Shown here: in pieces, positions 40,492 to 49,850 of the stretch
How the letters are laid out: each line of letters begins with the position of its first letter
Numbering within the stretch: position 1 is the first letter of the stretch
Assembly (NCBI GenBank): GCA_026225945.1
Contig: JAMJFZ010000683.1
Location: forward strand, 1 to 64,000
DNA: 64,000 nt
Reading direction: 5' to 3'
DNA from: Cricetomys ansorgei
Lineage: Eukaryota; Chordata; Mammalia; Rodentia; Nesomyidae
Notes under the pieces: generated by a model
The model's database searches: none
Seen by the model: the letters and a program-made list of their open reading frames with translations, nothing else
What the model was told of the DNA's origin: nothing
Program-made: the position numbers and the translations under genes

Positions 40492-40802
40492 CTGGAGGTG
40501 GCAACAAAACACTAAGCACCTTGATGTCCAGAGCTCTGGGGCACAGAGGCTTGGAGGCAGGCCCAGGGACTAGGAGACCAGACTGGGACTGATGATATGG
40601 GGTAAGGGTCGGCAGTCTGGGGACCCTGGGCTACTTTTGTGCGCATGTGCAGGTGTGTGGAGGCCCAAGGTAGACAGACGTCAGATGTCTTCTTGATCAC
40701 CTTTATTTTCTGAGAGTGGGGCTCTCCTCTCACCTAACCTAGCCCTGGAGTTACTTATTCCAATGGTGTTTCAGAAGGGAAGACGGGGCTGGCCCGTCTC
40801 AC

Positions 40803-40948
40803 CCTTCAGCACAGTACCACAGCAGGGGGCCCAGCACAATGTGGGACAGATGTTGGGCTTCTTCCCTCAGGCAGTGGAGCAGTTCCTGGCTCTGTGGTTC
40901 CACTGCCTCACAGATGGGAACAACCTTCCACTGAATCATAGCCAGCAC
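40803..40948 (-). CDS. Haus5: HAUS5 copy exon 15
   Basis: A 146-nt exon reading [20 protein letters not shown], then [20 protein letters not shown]. The acceptor is CCACAG and the donor GTGAGA. Confidence 0.93.
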
Positions 40949-41024
40949 CTGTGGGACAGAGAGGGTTGGTGGGGGTGCCCGGGCCCACCCTCCCTGGCCA
41001 AGCCTAGCCTAACATCCACCTTAC

Positions 41025-41105
41025 CTCTTCCGGGCCCTGGCTCAGGCGGGTCTTGCTGGCTGAGTTTCCCTTGATGAGCAGTCGGATCTGTTCCTGGGTC
41101 TCCTC
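41025..41105 (-). CDS. Haus5: HAUS5 copy exon 14
   Basis: An 81-nt exon reading [20 protein letters not shown], then [20 protein letters not shown] is identical to the known protein. Confidence 0.95.
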
Positions 41106-41552
41106 CTGGGGAATGAGGAAGCCACTAGCCTCCTGTTCTTCCCAATTTGCCCCATCCTTCAGGGTACAGGGTGCTTCTTCCTGGGACTCTCCCCTGGGTC
41201 CCCTCCCCATATAGAGGCCCAGTTCATTCATTAATTCCCCTGTCCCTTACTGTTAAATTTCTTTTTTTTAAGATTTGTTTTTACTTTATGTGTCTGGGTG
41301 TTTTGCCTGTATGGTTGTCTAAGTACCACACGGATGTCTGATACCCACAGAGGCCAAAAGAGGATGTCAGATCCCCTGGAACTAAAGTCCCAGTTGTGAG
41401 CTGCCGTGTGGGTGCTGGGAATTGAACCAGGTTCTCTGGAAGAGAAGCCAGTGCTATTAACACTGATCCATCTTTCGAGCACTGGAGGCCCAGTTCTTGA
41501 TCTCCAGGCCTTACACCTCCACTCTGACCCCCTACCAGGCCCAGCATCTCAC

Positions 41553-41706
41553 CACCAGCTGACGCCACTGCAGGATCTGCTGCTGCTTGGCCTGCAGCTC
41601 CCGCAGCAGAAGTTGCCAGTGCCCAACCGCATTCCCCAGTTCCTGGCTCTGGGCTTGAAGAGCCTTGAGCTGTGCCCTCAGGCCACTGCACAGAAGCAGT
41701 ACCTTC
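41553..41706 (-). CDS. Haus5: HAUS5 copy exon 13
   Basis: A 154-nt exon ending [20 protein letters not shown], then RQLV. It is a heptad-rich coiled coil. The acceptor is CCTCAG and the donor GTGAGA. Confidence 0.94.
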
Positions 41707-41892
41707 CTGAGGAGAGAGGGGTGAAAGAGAGTGGCATCCACATTGGGGACTTAACATCTTCTGGGAGGCAGGGAGAACCCCAGACCTAGGAAACAAGCTC
41801 CAGGAAAGGGAGGAAGTGAGGGGTCCTGGGATGGATAACATCCAGCATCCCCAGCCTTCCTCAGAGGGCCTCTGCTGAGGGAGCCTCCTTAC

Positions 41893-42023
41893 CTCTCACT
41901 GGGTTCCAGAGCACGTCTCTCCATCTCCTCCACTAGACCCCGGAGGTGGCCAGTCAGGACTTGTCGCTCACTCAGGAGCCCGCTCCTCTGGGCAACTAGG
42001 GCACCTACAGCCTGCCAGCCCTC
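41893..42023 (-). CDS. Haus5: HAUS5 copy exon 12
   Basis: A 131-nt exon reading [20 protein letters not shown], then [20 protein letters not shown]. It is a coiled-coil segment with strong HAUS5 similarity. Confidence 0.94.
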
Positions 42024-42102
42024 CTGGGGGTACAAGGTTTGTGTGGACATGTTCCGTGGGGAGAGGGGTTCAGTGGGTCTTGGCAAAGGGTCTCGGGGTT
42101 AC

Positions 42103-42166
42103 CTGGATGAGATGAATGGTGGGTGGCAGGGCCTGGCTGGAGTGTGATGGGTTCGGTGCCCGGGGC
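42103..42166 (-). CDS. Haus5: HAUS5 copy exon 11
   Basis: A 64-nt exon reading PRAPNPSHSSQALPPTIHLI, then Q. The acceptor is CCCCAG and the donor GTAACC. It is a Pro/Ser-rich linker between coiled coils. Confidence 0.9.
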
Positions 42167-42311
42167 CTGGGGTGGAGACACAGCAGATGCCTTGATACCC
42201 GTGGGTAGTCAAGATCAGTCTTCCCCTCCCCTGCTATTGGCTGGCATTCAGTTCCACCCCATCTGCAGGTCGCTGTGCCTGCTCCTGGCTGTAGGAACAT
42301 GTACTCCACAC

Positions 42312-42436
42312 CTGGGTATCTCCTCTTCTTTGAGCCCATCTCCAGCACACAGGGACCGGATCTCCGTCTCCCGCTCTGCAGCCAGGTACTCCAAGGCAGC
42401 CAGGATGTGGCCTGCAGGGTGGTTTGTCAGCAGTGT
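42312..42436 (-). CDS. Haus5: HAUS5 copy exon 10
   Basis: A 125-nt exon reading [20 protein letters not shown], then [15 protein letters not shown]. The acceptor is TCCCAG and the donor GTGTGG. Confidence 0.94.
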
Positions 42437-42569
42437 CTGGGAGGGACAAGGGGGATGTCAGGGCAGGACGGTGGTGCAGGGAGGCAAGCCATGTGGAGCG
42501 GTCGGCAACTGGAAGTTTCATAATGGAGCAGAAGGAGGTACCCTTTCCTGAGGTGCCCTGCCATCTCAC

Positions 42570-42627
42570 CTCAACTAAGCTCAGCCACTGCTGATAGGAA
42601 GTTCCAAAGTGGTCATCAGGAGGGCTT
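42570..42627 (-). CDS. Haus5: HAUS5 copy exon 9
   Basis: A 58-nt exon reading SPPDDHFGTSYQQWLSLVE. The DDHFGTSYQQWLS core is a HAUS5 signature and anchors the identification. Confidence 0.95.
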
Positions 42628-43110
42628 CTGTGGATTTGGGTAGGGGACAAAGAATGTTGTAAGACACACCAGGTACTCTCAAATTATCACCCCTACATAT
42701 AAGTAGGAGCTATCATTGTCCCCATTATACAGATATAGAAATCGAGTCCATCTATGCTAACTAGACTCGAGTTACCCAGTTACCTGAACTTGCTGTCTTG
42801 GGGGTTGTTACATACCCTGTTTACGTTCTTGACCCTTCACCCTCGGTAAGTCTCCTCACCAGGTCCCCTCCCCCCAACTTCCAGAAGTCCTAGATCCTCA
42901 GGTCCCCCACCCCCAACAGTCCTGATCACCTGGCTGTCACCATCTACGGTGGGTCTGCCTCTTCCTTATCCCATCCTAGGAGCTGACACGGGGCAGGGAT
43001 CGGAACCAACACAGCCCAGAAATCCAGTGTCTGAGGAGTTTATCATTCAGCCATCTCCCACCCCTCAAGCCCAGGTCCTTCACAGGGTTCCGGAGCTTGA
43101 GAACACTCAC

Positions 43111-43193
43111 AGGGCGCCGCCTCTCCTGGCCTGGGGAATCAGAAGGCTCTGCAGGAACTGAGTCCGGAGGGAGCAGGCTACCTGGACATCACG
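43111..43193 (-). CDS. Haus5: HAUS5 copy exon 8
   Basis: An 83-nt exon reading RDVQVACSLRTQFLQSLLIP, then QARRGGA. The acceptor is CCCTAG and the donor GTGAGT. Confidence 0.9.
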
Positions 43194-43280
43194 CTAGGGA
43201 GAGGAGGATGGGGCATGAGTGGGTCCCAGCTTCTGCTTGACCCGATGCCTCCTAGCTCCTGCAAGGACCAGGACTCTTAC

Positions 43281-43350
43281 CAACACGTCAGGCTCTAGCG
43301 CTGGGGCTGCTGACACCGGTCGTTGGAAGGTCAAGTCTACTCTAGCTTTC
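43281..43350 (-). CDS. Haus5: HAUS5 copy exon 7
   Basis: A 70-nt exon that in the ancestral frame reads KARVDLTFQRPVSAAPALEP, then DVL. The acceptor is TTCCAG and the donor GTAAGA. Confidence 0.9.
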
Positions 43351-45520
43351 CTGGAAGGAAGAGCGTAACTGGGGAGAGATCCTGGGGAGCGCGGATGCCT
43401 GTGCCCAGCCTCCCATGCCTGGCTCTCACGGGCTAGCTCTAGGATTAGGCTACTGCCATCTCCGATCCGTCTCCTCACTGGTCTCCCTATTCCTGCCCCT
43501 CTGGTCTGACCTCAGTGGTCAGCAACCCTATTAATATCTGGGGAAGGTCAGGAACAGTAGCTCATGCACTCGGGAGACCGAGGCAGGAAGATCACTGAAA
43601 AGTCTCAAGTCAACCTGAGCTGCTACATGGGTGCTGGGAATTGAACCTGGGTCATCTGAAAGAGCAGCCAGTGCTCTTAACCTTTGAGCCATCTCTCCAG
43701 TGCCCCACCCATTCCCTGGACTACATAGAAGATCTAGGCCATCCAGCCCTAACTACTCTGTCTCAAAACAACAACAAAGAAAACTAGATTTGGCTGGATC
43801 TGGCACAGGCCTATCATCCCAGAACTTGGAAAGCTGGTGCAGCTGCTGTGGTTACAGAGCAATTTCAAAGCCAGTCTAGGTAACTTCATGAGACTCTGTC
43901 TCAAATTTTATAAAAAAGCTAAAATAGGGCAAGTTGGGGCCGGAGAGATGGCTCAGTTTACTCTGGCACAGGACCTGGGTTTGGTTCCCAGCACGCATAT
44001 TCAATGGCTCACAGCTGTATCTAATCCCAGCTCCAGAGGATCTGATGCCCTCTGGCTTCCATGGACACCTGTGTGTGATACACATAAACTCACACAGGCA
44101 TACGTACATGTAAGTAAGTACAATGAATAAATCTTTCAAACAAGCAAAGGGCAAGGGGCTGGGCGTGGTGGTGCACATCTTTAATCCAAGCACTTGGGAG
44201 GCAGAGGTAAACGGATCATTGTCAGTTCGGGGCCAGCCTGGTCTACACAGACCCTGTCTAAAATAAAAACAGACAAACAAACAAAGGGTCAGGGACTCAG
44301 CTCAGTAATAAAGCACTTGTTTAGCATGTGAGGTCCGAGGTTTCATGCCCAGCACCACTACAGAAAACACCTGTGTGGATGTACAGCTGGTTAAGCACAC
44401 CGGCTGCTCTTCCAGAGGACCTGGGTTTGATTCCCAGCACCGGCATGGCAGCCGGTGTACACCCACATGTACACATGGTACACAGCCATATATGCAGGCA
44501 AAACGCCCACCCACCCACCCACACACACACAAATTAAAAAACATGTACTCTTAAAAACCAACGAACAAACAGAGCTGGAGAGACAGCTTGAGGTTAAGAG
44601 CACTGGCAGCTCTTCAGAGGACCGAGTTCAATTCCCAGCACCCACATGGCAGTTCAAAACTCCAGTTCCAGAGGATCTGACACCCTCACACAGACATACA
44701 TGCAGGCAAAACAACAATGCACAAGAGATTAATTTAAAAATCAACAACTCCTTAAAAAACCGAAACAAAGAACCACCTTTATGTGACCCAAGGAGTGTCA
44801 TGGCACTAACCCTCCCCAACAAAACCCTTTCCTTTCACACCCAGACAACAGTTGGTGCACGCTTCTGAGCACCTTCCATGATGTGACTCAGCTCACTCTT
44901 ATACTAACCAGACAGGCTGAGTATTCACACCATTCCATGAGTCTCAGAAATAGGGGCATAAAGAATACTTTGCCTGAGGCCATGGAGTTCTAAGTGGCCC
45001 AGCCAGGACCGTCTGTTGTCTCAGAGTGAATGGCAGTGCTTTCCATGTCAGCTATGTCAGCACCCCCCATCCCCACCGTCCCTCTGGCCGGTACAGCTTG
45101 GGTTGCACTAGCTCCCAGCCATCAGATTCCCAGGGTGAGCTCCAGCCTTGAAGCTTGTTATGGAGACTCTTCCCCAACTTAAACGTTACCCCTCTCTCTT
45201 CCTCATACAACCCTTTACGGAATTTATCTCTACCTGAAACTACGAGGTATTTCCTAGGTTATCATCTGCCTTCCATGCAGGAGGCCATCAGCCCCAGGAC
45301 AATGGGACTTGTTCTGTGCATTCCGTTGTTTCGTCAAAGCCAGTGTTCTAAATGTCCAGCTGGCACCATCAATCCAGATGCCCAAGATAATAAAACCCAC
45401 CATTCTGATGGCCCGTATGTTATGGAGGAAGCTCAGAATTTTGGAAGCAGGAAGGAATCAGGCAGAGCACTGGAGTCTCTGAGGAGAATGTCTAATGGCC
45501 CTGGGAAGGCTGAGCCCCAC

Positions 45521-45679
45521 CTCTGCATGTCCTGTAGGTGCCGGAGCCGATTCTGCAGCCTCTGCATGGGGTCCTGCAGCTCACGTTGCTGTCTCTGTAC
45601 AGCCCCAGCTTGGGCTTGAGGAGAAGAGCTTGATGCTGGGTGTCCTTCAGACTCTGCTGTGCCTGTGCCATGGCTATGT
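45521..45679 (-). pseudogene. Haus5: HAUS5 copy exon 6, frameshifted
   Basis: The exon starts in frame ([20 protein letters not shown]). After CTTCTCCTC only two bases precede GCCCAAGCT where a codon is expected, near 45613-45621. From there the conserved QDPMQRLQN stretch is readable only in the next frame. The exon is 159 nt where phase at both neighbours requires 160. The shifted frame meets TAG early in exon 7. Either this copy is dead or the base is a sequencing error. The donor is GTGGGG, weaker than the others. Confidence 0.88.
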
Positions 45680-45756
45680 CTGTGGGAGGAACAGGGTGGC
45701 TGTCAGCACCTCCCTCACCCAGGGTTTCTGCCTACCTGCTTGGTCCCAGGAGTCAC

Positions 45757-45862
45757 CCTGAGCTTCAGTCTCTTGATCCATCAGCTCCAGGCTCTGGTCT
45801 AGCCTTTGGCTCTCTGCCCGCAGGCGGTCCACAGTGGCTTCCAGCTCCAACTTCCGTTGAAC
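45757..45862 (-). CDS. Haus5: HAUS5 copy exon 5
   Basis: A coiled-coil exon reading [20 protein letters not shown], then [15 protein letters not shown]. The donor at 45756 (GTGACT) matches the known exon end. A second donor at 45735 (GTAGGC) would add seven codons in frame. Confidence 0.9.
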
Positions 45863-46827
45863 CTAGTGGGATCAGGTACAGGTCAGAAGGTCAGATGCTG
45901 GGACTCTTGGGGACGTAGCCTGTCTGGATTACCTTCTGGGTGGCACTAGCTTCCTCATCTGCTGGGAGACCAATGACAGATTTTTTTTTAAAGTACGTGG
46001 CTTGTGTTTTACACAGAAGCACTAAGAGTCTACATAGCTCTCTCCTGGGGTGATGACCTCACCATCTTCTCAGTTCCCTGTCTGTGCTGGTGACTCCCTC
46101 ATCTCTGTCAGAGGCTTATTATATTTTATTTTTATTGAGACAGGGTCTTGCTGTGTAACTAGGGAAGAATGGTCTTAAACTCAAAGTCCTCTTGCTTCAG
46201 CCTCCAAGTGCTGGGATAATAGGTAAGTACCATCACATCCAGCTTCTGGCTTAGTCTTAAAAAAAAAAGCACTGTACCACATGCTTACAAGCACCAGTGG
46301 AGGCCAGAAGAGGGTGTTAGGTCCCGTAGAACTGAAATCACAGTTGGTTATTGGCCACCTGCTTTGGACGCTGGGATCTGAACTGGAATTCTCACTGCAA
46401 GAGCAGCAAGTGTTCTTAGTGTCCCCCTGCTAGTCTTGGTCTCTTCTTTGAATCCCTTAACAGCTCTCCCAAACCCATCCTGTCCCCATCTCCTCTTATC
46501 AGGTTTATTTATTTACTTATGAACGACAGGGTGTCACTCTAGCCCAGGCTGGCCTTAGGCTCATGGCGCTCCTTCTGCCTCCATCTGAGTGCTGAGACTC
46601 CAGGTCCTCAGCTCAGGACCCTCACCAACATTAACGCCCCACATCCATGTTCTGTCGTTCCCTACACCACCCCGCTTGGGCCTGGGCTACAACCCCTGGG
46701 GGTGCAGAGATCTGGGCTGTCTTGTGACACGGTGTCCCTGACGTGCCCAGCTCCTCCAGGGCCTAGAGCAAAACATTTGTAAACTCTTTTTGGGTTCAAA
46801 GAGACTCTTACAGCACAGGCTTCTCAC

Positions 46828-46852
46828 CTTCGGATCCTCCTGATGGCCATAC
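46828..46852 (-). CDS. Haus5: HAUS5 copy exon 4
   Basis: A 25-nt micro-exon reading YGHQEDPK, with acceptor CTTTAG and donor GTGAGA. It ends at a codon boundary. Confidence 0.9.
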
Positions 46853-46986
46853 CTAAAGAAATGAGACCAGAGTTAGGAGATGGCTGGGGCTTCCCTGGTA
46901 GATGGCAGGAAGTGGAGGCTCTGGATGTGGACATGGCTAGTCAGGATTGGGGAGGATAGGAAGGGATGCCTTTAAGAAGCAATTAC

Positions 46987-47019
46987 CAGAGGAGGTTTCC
47001 CCGGATCGTCTTGATACTC
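46987..47019 (-). CDS. Haus5: HAUS5 copy exon 3
   Basis: A 33-nt micro-exon reading SIKTIRGNLL between acceptor ATGCAG and donor GTAATT. It joins in phase to exons 2 and 4. Confidence 0.9.
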
Positions 47020-47115
47020 CTGCATTGGAAAGATGGAGGAAGGAGCTGCTGCGGGGCCTGCCTTTGCCCATCTTCTTCCCTAGTGCCCCCTACCCCAGCC
47101 ACTAGCTTGGCTCAC

Positions 47116-47178
47116 CTTTGACTACGTAGGTGCTTAACGATGTAGGCCCAGATGTCAGCCCCCTGACCCAGACACAGC
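47116..47178 (-). CDS. Haus5: HAUS5 copy exon 2
   Basis: A 63-nt exon reading [20 protein letters not shown], one of the most conserved stretches of HAUS5. The acceptor is CTTCAG and the donor GTGAGC. Confidence 0.93.
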
Positions 47179-47530
47179 CTGAAGGGAGACAACAAAAGGT
47201 ATGCTTCAGGCATCACCCAGGAGGAAGACCCTCCACCATTCCCAGTGATGCTGGTAGAAAGTTCCAGGAGTTCCCACTTGTGGAGACAGAAGCTAGAGCA
47301 CCTGGGGATGGGGTGGGGTGGGGGTTATCACTGAGAGGGTGAGCTTCTCACTAAGTGTAAGGGTATTCTCACTCCACGATGGGGCTCTCTTTCTTCTAGG
47401 AGAGAGTTAGCTGTATCACTTCCACAGGTGGGTGTGAGATATCTACACCCAGGAAATGATCTTTCATAAAAGAGTCACGGGTCATTGTTGCTACAGATTC
47501 GGTCCCCAATAGGACGGCCATTGCTAACCA
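47179..47530 (-). other. HAUS5 copy intron 1, left of the provirus
   Basis: Unique non-coding sequence up to the insertion site. No other element was recognised. Confidence 0.6.
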
Positions 47531-47536
47531 CCTAGT
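47531..47536 (+). repeat. Left target-site duplication CCTAGT
   Basis: CCTAGT precedes the 5' LTR and is repeated at 54567-54572 after the 3' LTR. Six bases is the expected size for class II (ERVK/IAP) integration. Confidence 0.95.
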
Positions 47537-47887
47537 TGTTGGGAGCTGATATTATTCGCCATTAGAAGATGGCGCCGGCTCCCTGCTTCCTGGTTCTTCA
47601 CGGGAGCGTTGTTTGCTCTTGCGCATGCACTGACTGTGTAATCTGCTCAAGATAACCACATGCTAATTGGGATAGTAAAAGCCGCCGATTGAAGGCAGTA
47701 TACTAATTAGGTTCTGCAAGAGCACCAATTGGCAGGGAAAAACATTCCCCAAAACTCTATATTAGTTGGGGGTTTTCTAGACTCGTGGTCCTTCTACATC
47801 TGCTATCTAAAAGAGCTGTTAATAAATTGTTGTCAGAAGAATTCTGTTTTGCCGCGTCTCCTTTATCGGCGAAGGTAGCGCGCGACA
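47537..47887 (+). repeat. 5' LTR (351 bp)
   Basis: Runs from TGTTGGGAGCTG to GCGCGCGACA. The U3 carries AGAAGATGGCGCCGG, resembling a YY1 site as found in IAP LTRs, and CTCTATATTAG, a TATA-like box. AATAAA at 47821-47826 is the poly(A) signal. It differs from the 3' LTR only at position 11 (T here, C there). Confidence 0.96.
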
Positions 47888-47890
47888 AGG

Positions 47891-47908
47891 TGGTGCCGAA
47901 ACCCGGGA
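47891..47908 (+). other. Primer-binding site, tRNA-Phe
   Basis: TGGTGCCGAAACCCGGGA lies three bases after the 5' LTR and is complementary to the 3' end of tRNA-Phe, the primer used by IAP elements. Confidence 0.93.
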
Positions 47909-48203
47909 AGCTGCCGACTCCTGGGCAGAGGAACTATACGAGGGACCCCGGCTGCTCGTCGGAAAGGAATTCAGAACTGACGGCGCGTGAGGCCTAGGCA
48001 CTCTTCTGCAAGGTATGATTTATCTTGCTCTCTCGGTGTTCGTGCTTGTTGCTTTCTTTTTTTGTATTGGTGTGCTGTCTGTGTCTCAACTGTGGGAAAA
48101 GTGATAAAAAGTGCACGTATCCTTTCTGTACCACCACATAATTCGCTGTCAGTCTCAGGTAGATAACTGAACAAGCGCTCCCGCTCCTGTAGATAAAGGA
48201 AGC

Positions 48204-49559
48204 ATGGGAAATCAACAGATAAAGCCGATTCTGGATGCAATGCAGGCGTTGCTTAAGCAGAGAGGCTTAAAAATATCAGAAAGGGTGCTGAAAAATTTTT
48301 TAAAAGAAATAAATCGTGTAGCACCGTGGTTTGTTAGTACAGGGTCCCTAACTAAGGGTTCCTGGGACAAACTCGGAGTAGATCTAGCTAACGAAAAGGA
48401 GAAATCTAGGTTGAGACCGGGGACATGGCCTGTTTTTAAATTAATTAGGGCCTGTCTAGAAGATGAGAAATGTAAAGAGCTAGTGAAGGAAGGACAACGA
48501 GCATTAGCCGACCACCAAGATAGTCTATCAGAAGCAGAGGAGAGGAGAGGCATAAATACAAAAAAGAAGCCTCTAATTAAGACACTAGTGAGTAAGGAAA
48601 AAAAAGAAAACCCAAAAGAAAAGGGAAAAAGTTTATACCCAGTGTTAAAAGAGTTTCAAAAACTCAAGGTTAGTGCCTCTTCCTCAGAGGAGACGTCCTC
48701 GGAGGGAGAAGAACAAGATGACTCATTTAGCTCAAAACAAAAACAGAAAGAGCTTGACCTTGAGGAGCAGGCTGAACTGGAGGAGGAAGTTACAAGATAT
48801 GAGCCTGATCCTCCTTATGCGCCTGGATTTAACCCTTCCGCTCCCCCTTTAGAGGAGGAAGTGGTAGTAGTCCGGCGAAAGACTAAAACTACACCAGAAA
48901 AGAAAAAGATATCTAGCTCTATGATCCCAGAAAAGGAAAGAAAAAAGATTAGGGCAGCTTTTCCAGTATGGGAGGATAATCAAGTGAGACAGTATGCTCC
49001 ATTGGATATCAAACAGTTAAAGGCCCTAGCAGAGTCAGTACAAACATACGGCATTAATGCCTCTTTTACTCAGGCGCTAGTGGAACGCTTAACGTCCATG
49101 GCCCTGACTCCTGAGGATTGGTATAACACTGTTAAGGCATGTCTTACTCTGGGACAATATTTGGATTGGAAATCTATTTTTCAAGACTTATGTGCAGGGC
49201 AGGCAAGACAGAATGCAGCTAATCAACAACCGCACTGGACTTATGACATGCTTACGGGACAAGGCCAGTGGGCTGCTAATCAAACAGTTTATCCGCCTGA
49301 GGTTTATGAGCAAATTAATAAAGCAGCAGTAAAAGCTTGGAAGAGTTTGCCAAACAAAGGACAGGTTACAGGGAATTTAACAAAAATTATTCAGGGACCT
49401 AATGAGCCGTTTTCAGACTTCGTTGCTAGAATGATGGAAGCAGCAGGAAGGATTTTTGGAGACCCTGATACGGCTATGCCTCTGATAGAACAGCTGATTT
49501 TTGAACAATGTACAAAGGAATGTAGACAGGCAATTACCCATGAAAAGAAAAAGGATTGA
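48204..49559 (+). CDS. gag: Provirus gag (matrix and capsid), truncated
   Basis: The 451-codon frame starts MGNQQIK, a likely N-myristoylation signal for membrane targeting. It has an acidic, Lys-rich middle and a PSAP late-domain motif (48834-48845) of the kind that recruits ESCRT-I for budding. The capsid region includes the major homology motif around QGPNEPFSDFVARM (about 49395-49436). It ends at TGA 49557-49559 through a frame change. Capsid-like sequence continues beyond in another frame, so the stop is derived. Full IAP-type gag is far longer, so this product lacks nucleocapsid. Confidence 0.92.
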   Translation: MGNQQIKPILDAMQALLKQRGLKISERVLKNFLKEINRVAPWFVSTGSLTKGSWDKLGVDLANEKEKSRLRPGTWPVFKLIRACLEDEKCKELVKEGQRALADHQDSLSEAEERRGINTKKKPLIKTLVSKEKKENPKEKGKSLYPVLKEFQKLKVSASSSEETSSEGEEQDDSFSSKQKQKELDLEEQAELEEEVTRYEPDPPYAPGFNPSAPPLEEEVVVVRRKTKTTPEKKKISSSMIPEKERKKIRAAFPVWEDNQVRQYAPLDIKQLKALAESVQTYGINASFTQALVERLTSMALTPEDWYNTVKACLTLGQYLDWKSIFQDLCAGQARQNAANQQPHWTYDMLTGQGQWAANQTVYPPEVYEQINKAAVKAWKSLPNKGQVTGNLTKIIQGPNEPFSDFVARMMEAAGRIFGDPDTAMPLIEQLIFEQCTKECRQAITHEKKKD

Positions 49560-49850
49560 GTGCTTGGATAAAAACATGTAGAGAGATAGGGGGACCCTTA
49601 ACAAACTCAGGATTAGCTACTACAATTTTATCTGCACAAAAGGGTAATGCTATAAAGTGCTACAAGTACGGTAAAGCTGGTTAAACAAATGGACTTTAGA
49701 CTTACAAATGATTATTCCCCCCAAAGTCAAAACATGATGAAAAAGATGGGATGTGTGCCAGGAAGAGGTTTAGGGAAGGCTTTACAGGGGCGTACCAGTC
49801 CAATACCTATAAAAAATAAACAAGACAAGACAGGACTGGGTTTTTCCTAG
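49553..49850 (+). pseudogene. Nucleocapsid/protease remnant with G-patch and frameshift site
   Basis: After the gag break, a second frame continues into a lone CYK-CYKYGKAG zinc-knuckle remnant ending at about 49683. Immediately afterwards a third segment reads as the C-terminal G-patch of a betaretroviral protease (MGCVPGRGLGKALQG, about 49749-49793). The join implies a deletion removing most of nucleocapsid and the protease with its D-S/T-G active site. GGGTTTT at 49838-49844, placed G GGT TTT in the pro frame and followed by TCC TAG, is a canonical -1 slippery heptamer leading into the pol frame. Confidence 0.82.

Larger units (their letters stand above)
40949..46827 (-). other. HAUS5 copy introns, SINE content
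   Basis: The introns hold many SINEs. Examples are B3-like antisense at 41260-41480, sense B1 near 43780-43930, sense B2/B3 at 43935-44130 (GGCCGGAGAGATGGCTCAGT), sense B1 at 44158-44280, an ID/B4-like unit at 44285-44350 (GGACTCAGCTCAGTAATAAA), two sense B2-like units at 44370-44760, antisense B1 at 46130-46245, B3-like at 46265-46440 and antisense B1 near 46500-46600. Open frames inside them are not genes. Confidence 0.75.

Noticed and set aside
39964..40512. A 182-codon minus-strand frame overlapping HAUS5 exons 16-17
   Set aside because: It is in the wrong frame relative to HAUS5. The exon frame is fixed by matching protein sequence and splice phase.
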